NCBI GenBank assembly: GCA_030696545.1
Contig: JAUYSA010000438.1
Span: 1 to 7,435, forward strand
Source: Hyphomonadaceae bacterium
GTDB lineage: Bacteria > Pseudomonadota > Alphaproteobacteria > Caulobacterales > Hyphomonadaceae
Length of the DNA stretch: 7,435 nt
Reading direction: 5' to 3'
Shown here: positions 7,184 through 7,435 of the stretch, piece by piece
Numbering within the stretch: position 1 is the stretch's first letter
How the letters are laid out: each line of letters opens with the position of its first letter
Made by a program: the position numbers and the translations under genes
The notes under the pieces: model-generated
The model's database searches: none
The model's input: only the letters and a program-made list of their open reading frames with translations
Told to the model about the DNA's origin: nothing

Positions 7184-7435
7184 CCGCAGCGCGCAATCGC
7201 CTGCCCTATGCCTTTGCACGCCGTGCCGGCGTGATCGATGCTGGCGGCGATACAGAAGCACAGATCGTGCTGCGCGAAGGCGCCGACCCCGTCGCGTTGC
7301 TGGAAGTGCGGCGCGTGCTTGGACTGAGGCTGATTGTCGATACCGTTCCTGCGGCCGAATTCGAGAAGCGGCTCTCGGAATGCTACTCCGCCGCCGGGAT
7401 TGCGCTTGATTCAGCGGAAGAGATCGAACGATCGG
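7180..7435 (+). CDS. gspE: Type II secretion system ATPase GspE, N-terminal part (3' partial)
   Basis: Start of the cytoplasmic hexameric ATPase that powers pseudopilus assembly; 85 codons are visible before the window ends. The ATG at 7180 lies in an ATGA overlap with the gspD stop, with AGG at 7167-7169 as a weak ribosome site. The visible residues match the GspE N-terminal domain that docks on GspL: LPYAFARRAGVI (8-19), an IVLREGADPVALLEVRRVLG stretch (29-48), and an AAEFEKRLSECYSAAG helix (58-73). Walker A/B, Asp and His boxes and the zinc-binding tetracysteine lie outside the window. The call rests on these N-terminal motifs plus the standard C-D-E gene order; no frame break is seen. Confidence 0.9.
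   Translation, partial: MTAARNRLPYAFARRAGVIDAGGDTEAQIVLREGADPVALLEVRRVLGLRLIVDTVPAAEFEKRLSECYSAAGIALDSAEEIERS

Noticed and set aside
7023..7409. 128-codon + strand frame across the gspD/gspE junction
   Set aside because: Arg/Ser-rich translation in a third frame overlapping both secretin and GspE coding sequence; a shadow frame.

Overview
The window (about 60% GC by eye, dense, every gene on the + strand) looks like chromosomal DNA of an alphaproteobacterium, most likely of the Caulobacter/Hyphomonas kind. This rests on gene content and codon style; no rRNA or other taxonomic marker is present. It holds five genes in order: the 3' part of a surface lipoprotein gene, a TonB-dependent outer-membrane receptor, and the first three genes of a type II secretion system (T2SS), gspC, gspD and the start of gspE. 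There is no sign of a mobile element, CRISPR array, tRNA or rRNA.

Region 1 (1-1603) is a secreted, probably beta-helical lipoprotein whose beginning lies upstream of the window. A lipobox (VAG|C) is readable in frame at 20-31. It is followed by a Pro-rich tether of five PPV(S/G) repeats and a body with eight further cysteines. Region 2 (1604-1687) is a short spacer with a strong GC-rich stem-loop. Region 3 (1688-4318) is a complete TonB-dependent receptor of 876 residues with signal peptide, plug and barrel. Region 4 (4319-4412) is a 94-bp spacer with a Pho-box-like/dyad sequence and a plausible -10, so it may be the promoter of the secretion operon. Region 5 (4413-7435) is gspC-gspD-gspE. 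Both gene junctions are 4-nt ATGA stop/start overlaps, which indicates one tightly coupled transcript.

Working model (inference): the T2SS exports hydrolases to the surface, the lipoprotein sits at or is released from the surface, and the TonB receptor imports a product. From memory, Caulobacter crescentus has a comparable arrangement: the phosphate-starvation lipoprotein ElpS is encoded next to a T2SS locus, and its release from the cell depends on that T2SS. If this locus is its counterpart, it would be a phosphate-scavenging module, and the Pho-box-like sequence before gspC would fit. The unusual part is the beta-helix lipoprotein/TonB-receptor pair attached to a T2SS. The T2SS genes themselves are conventional.
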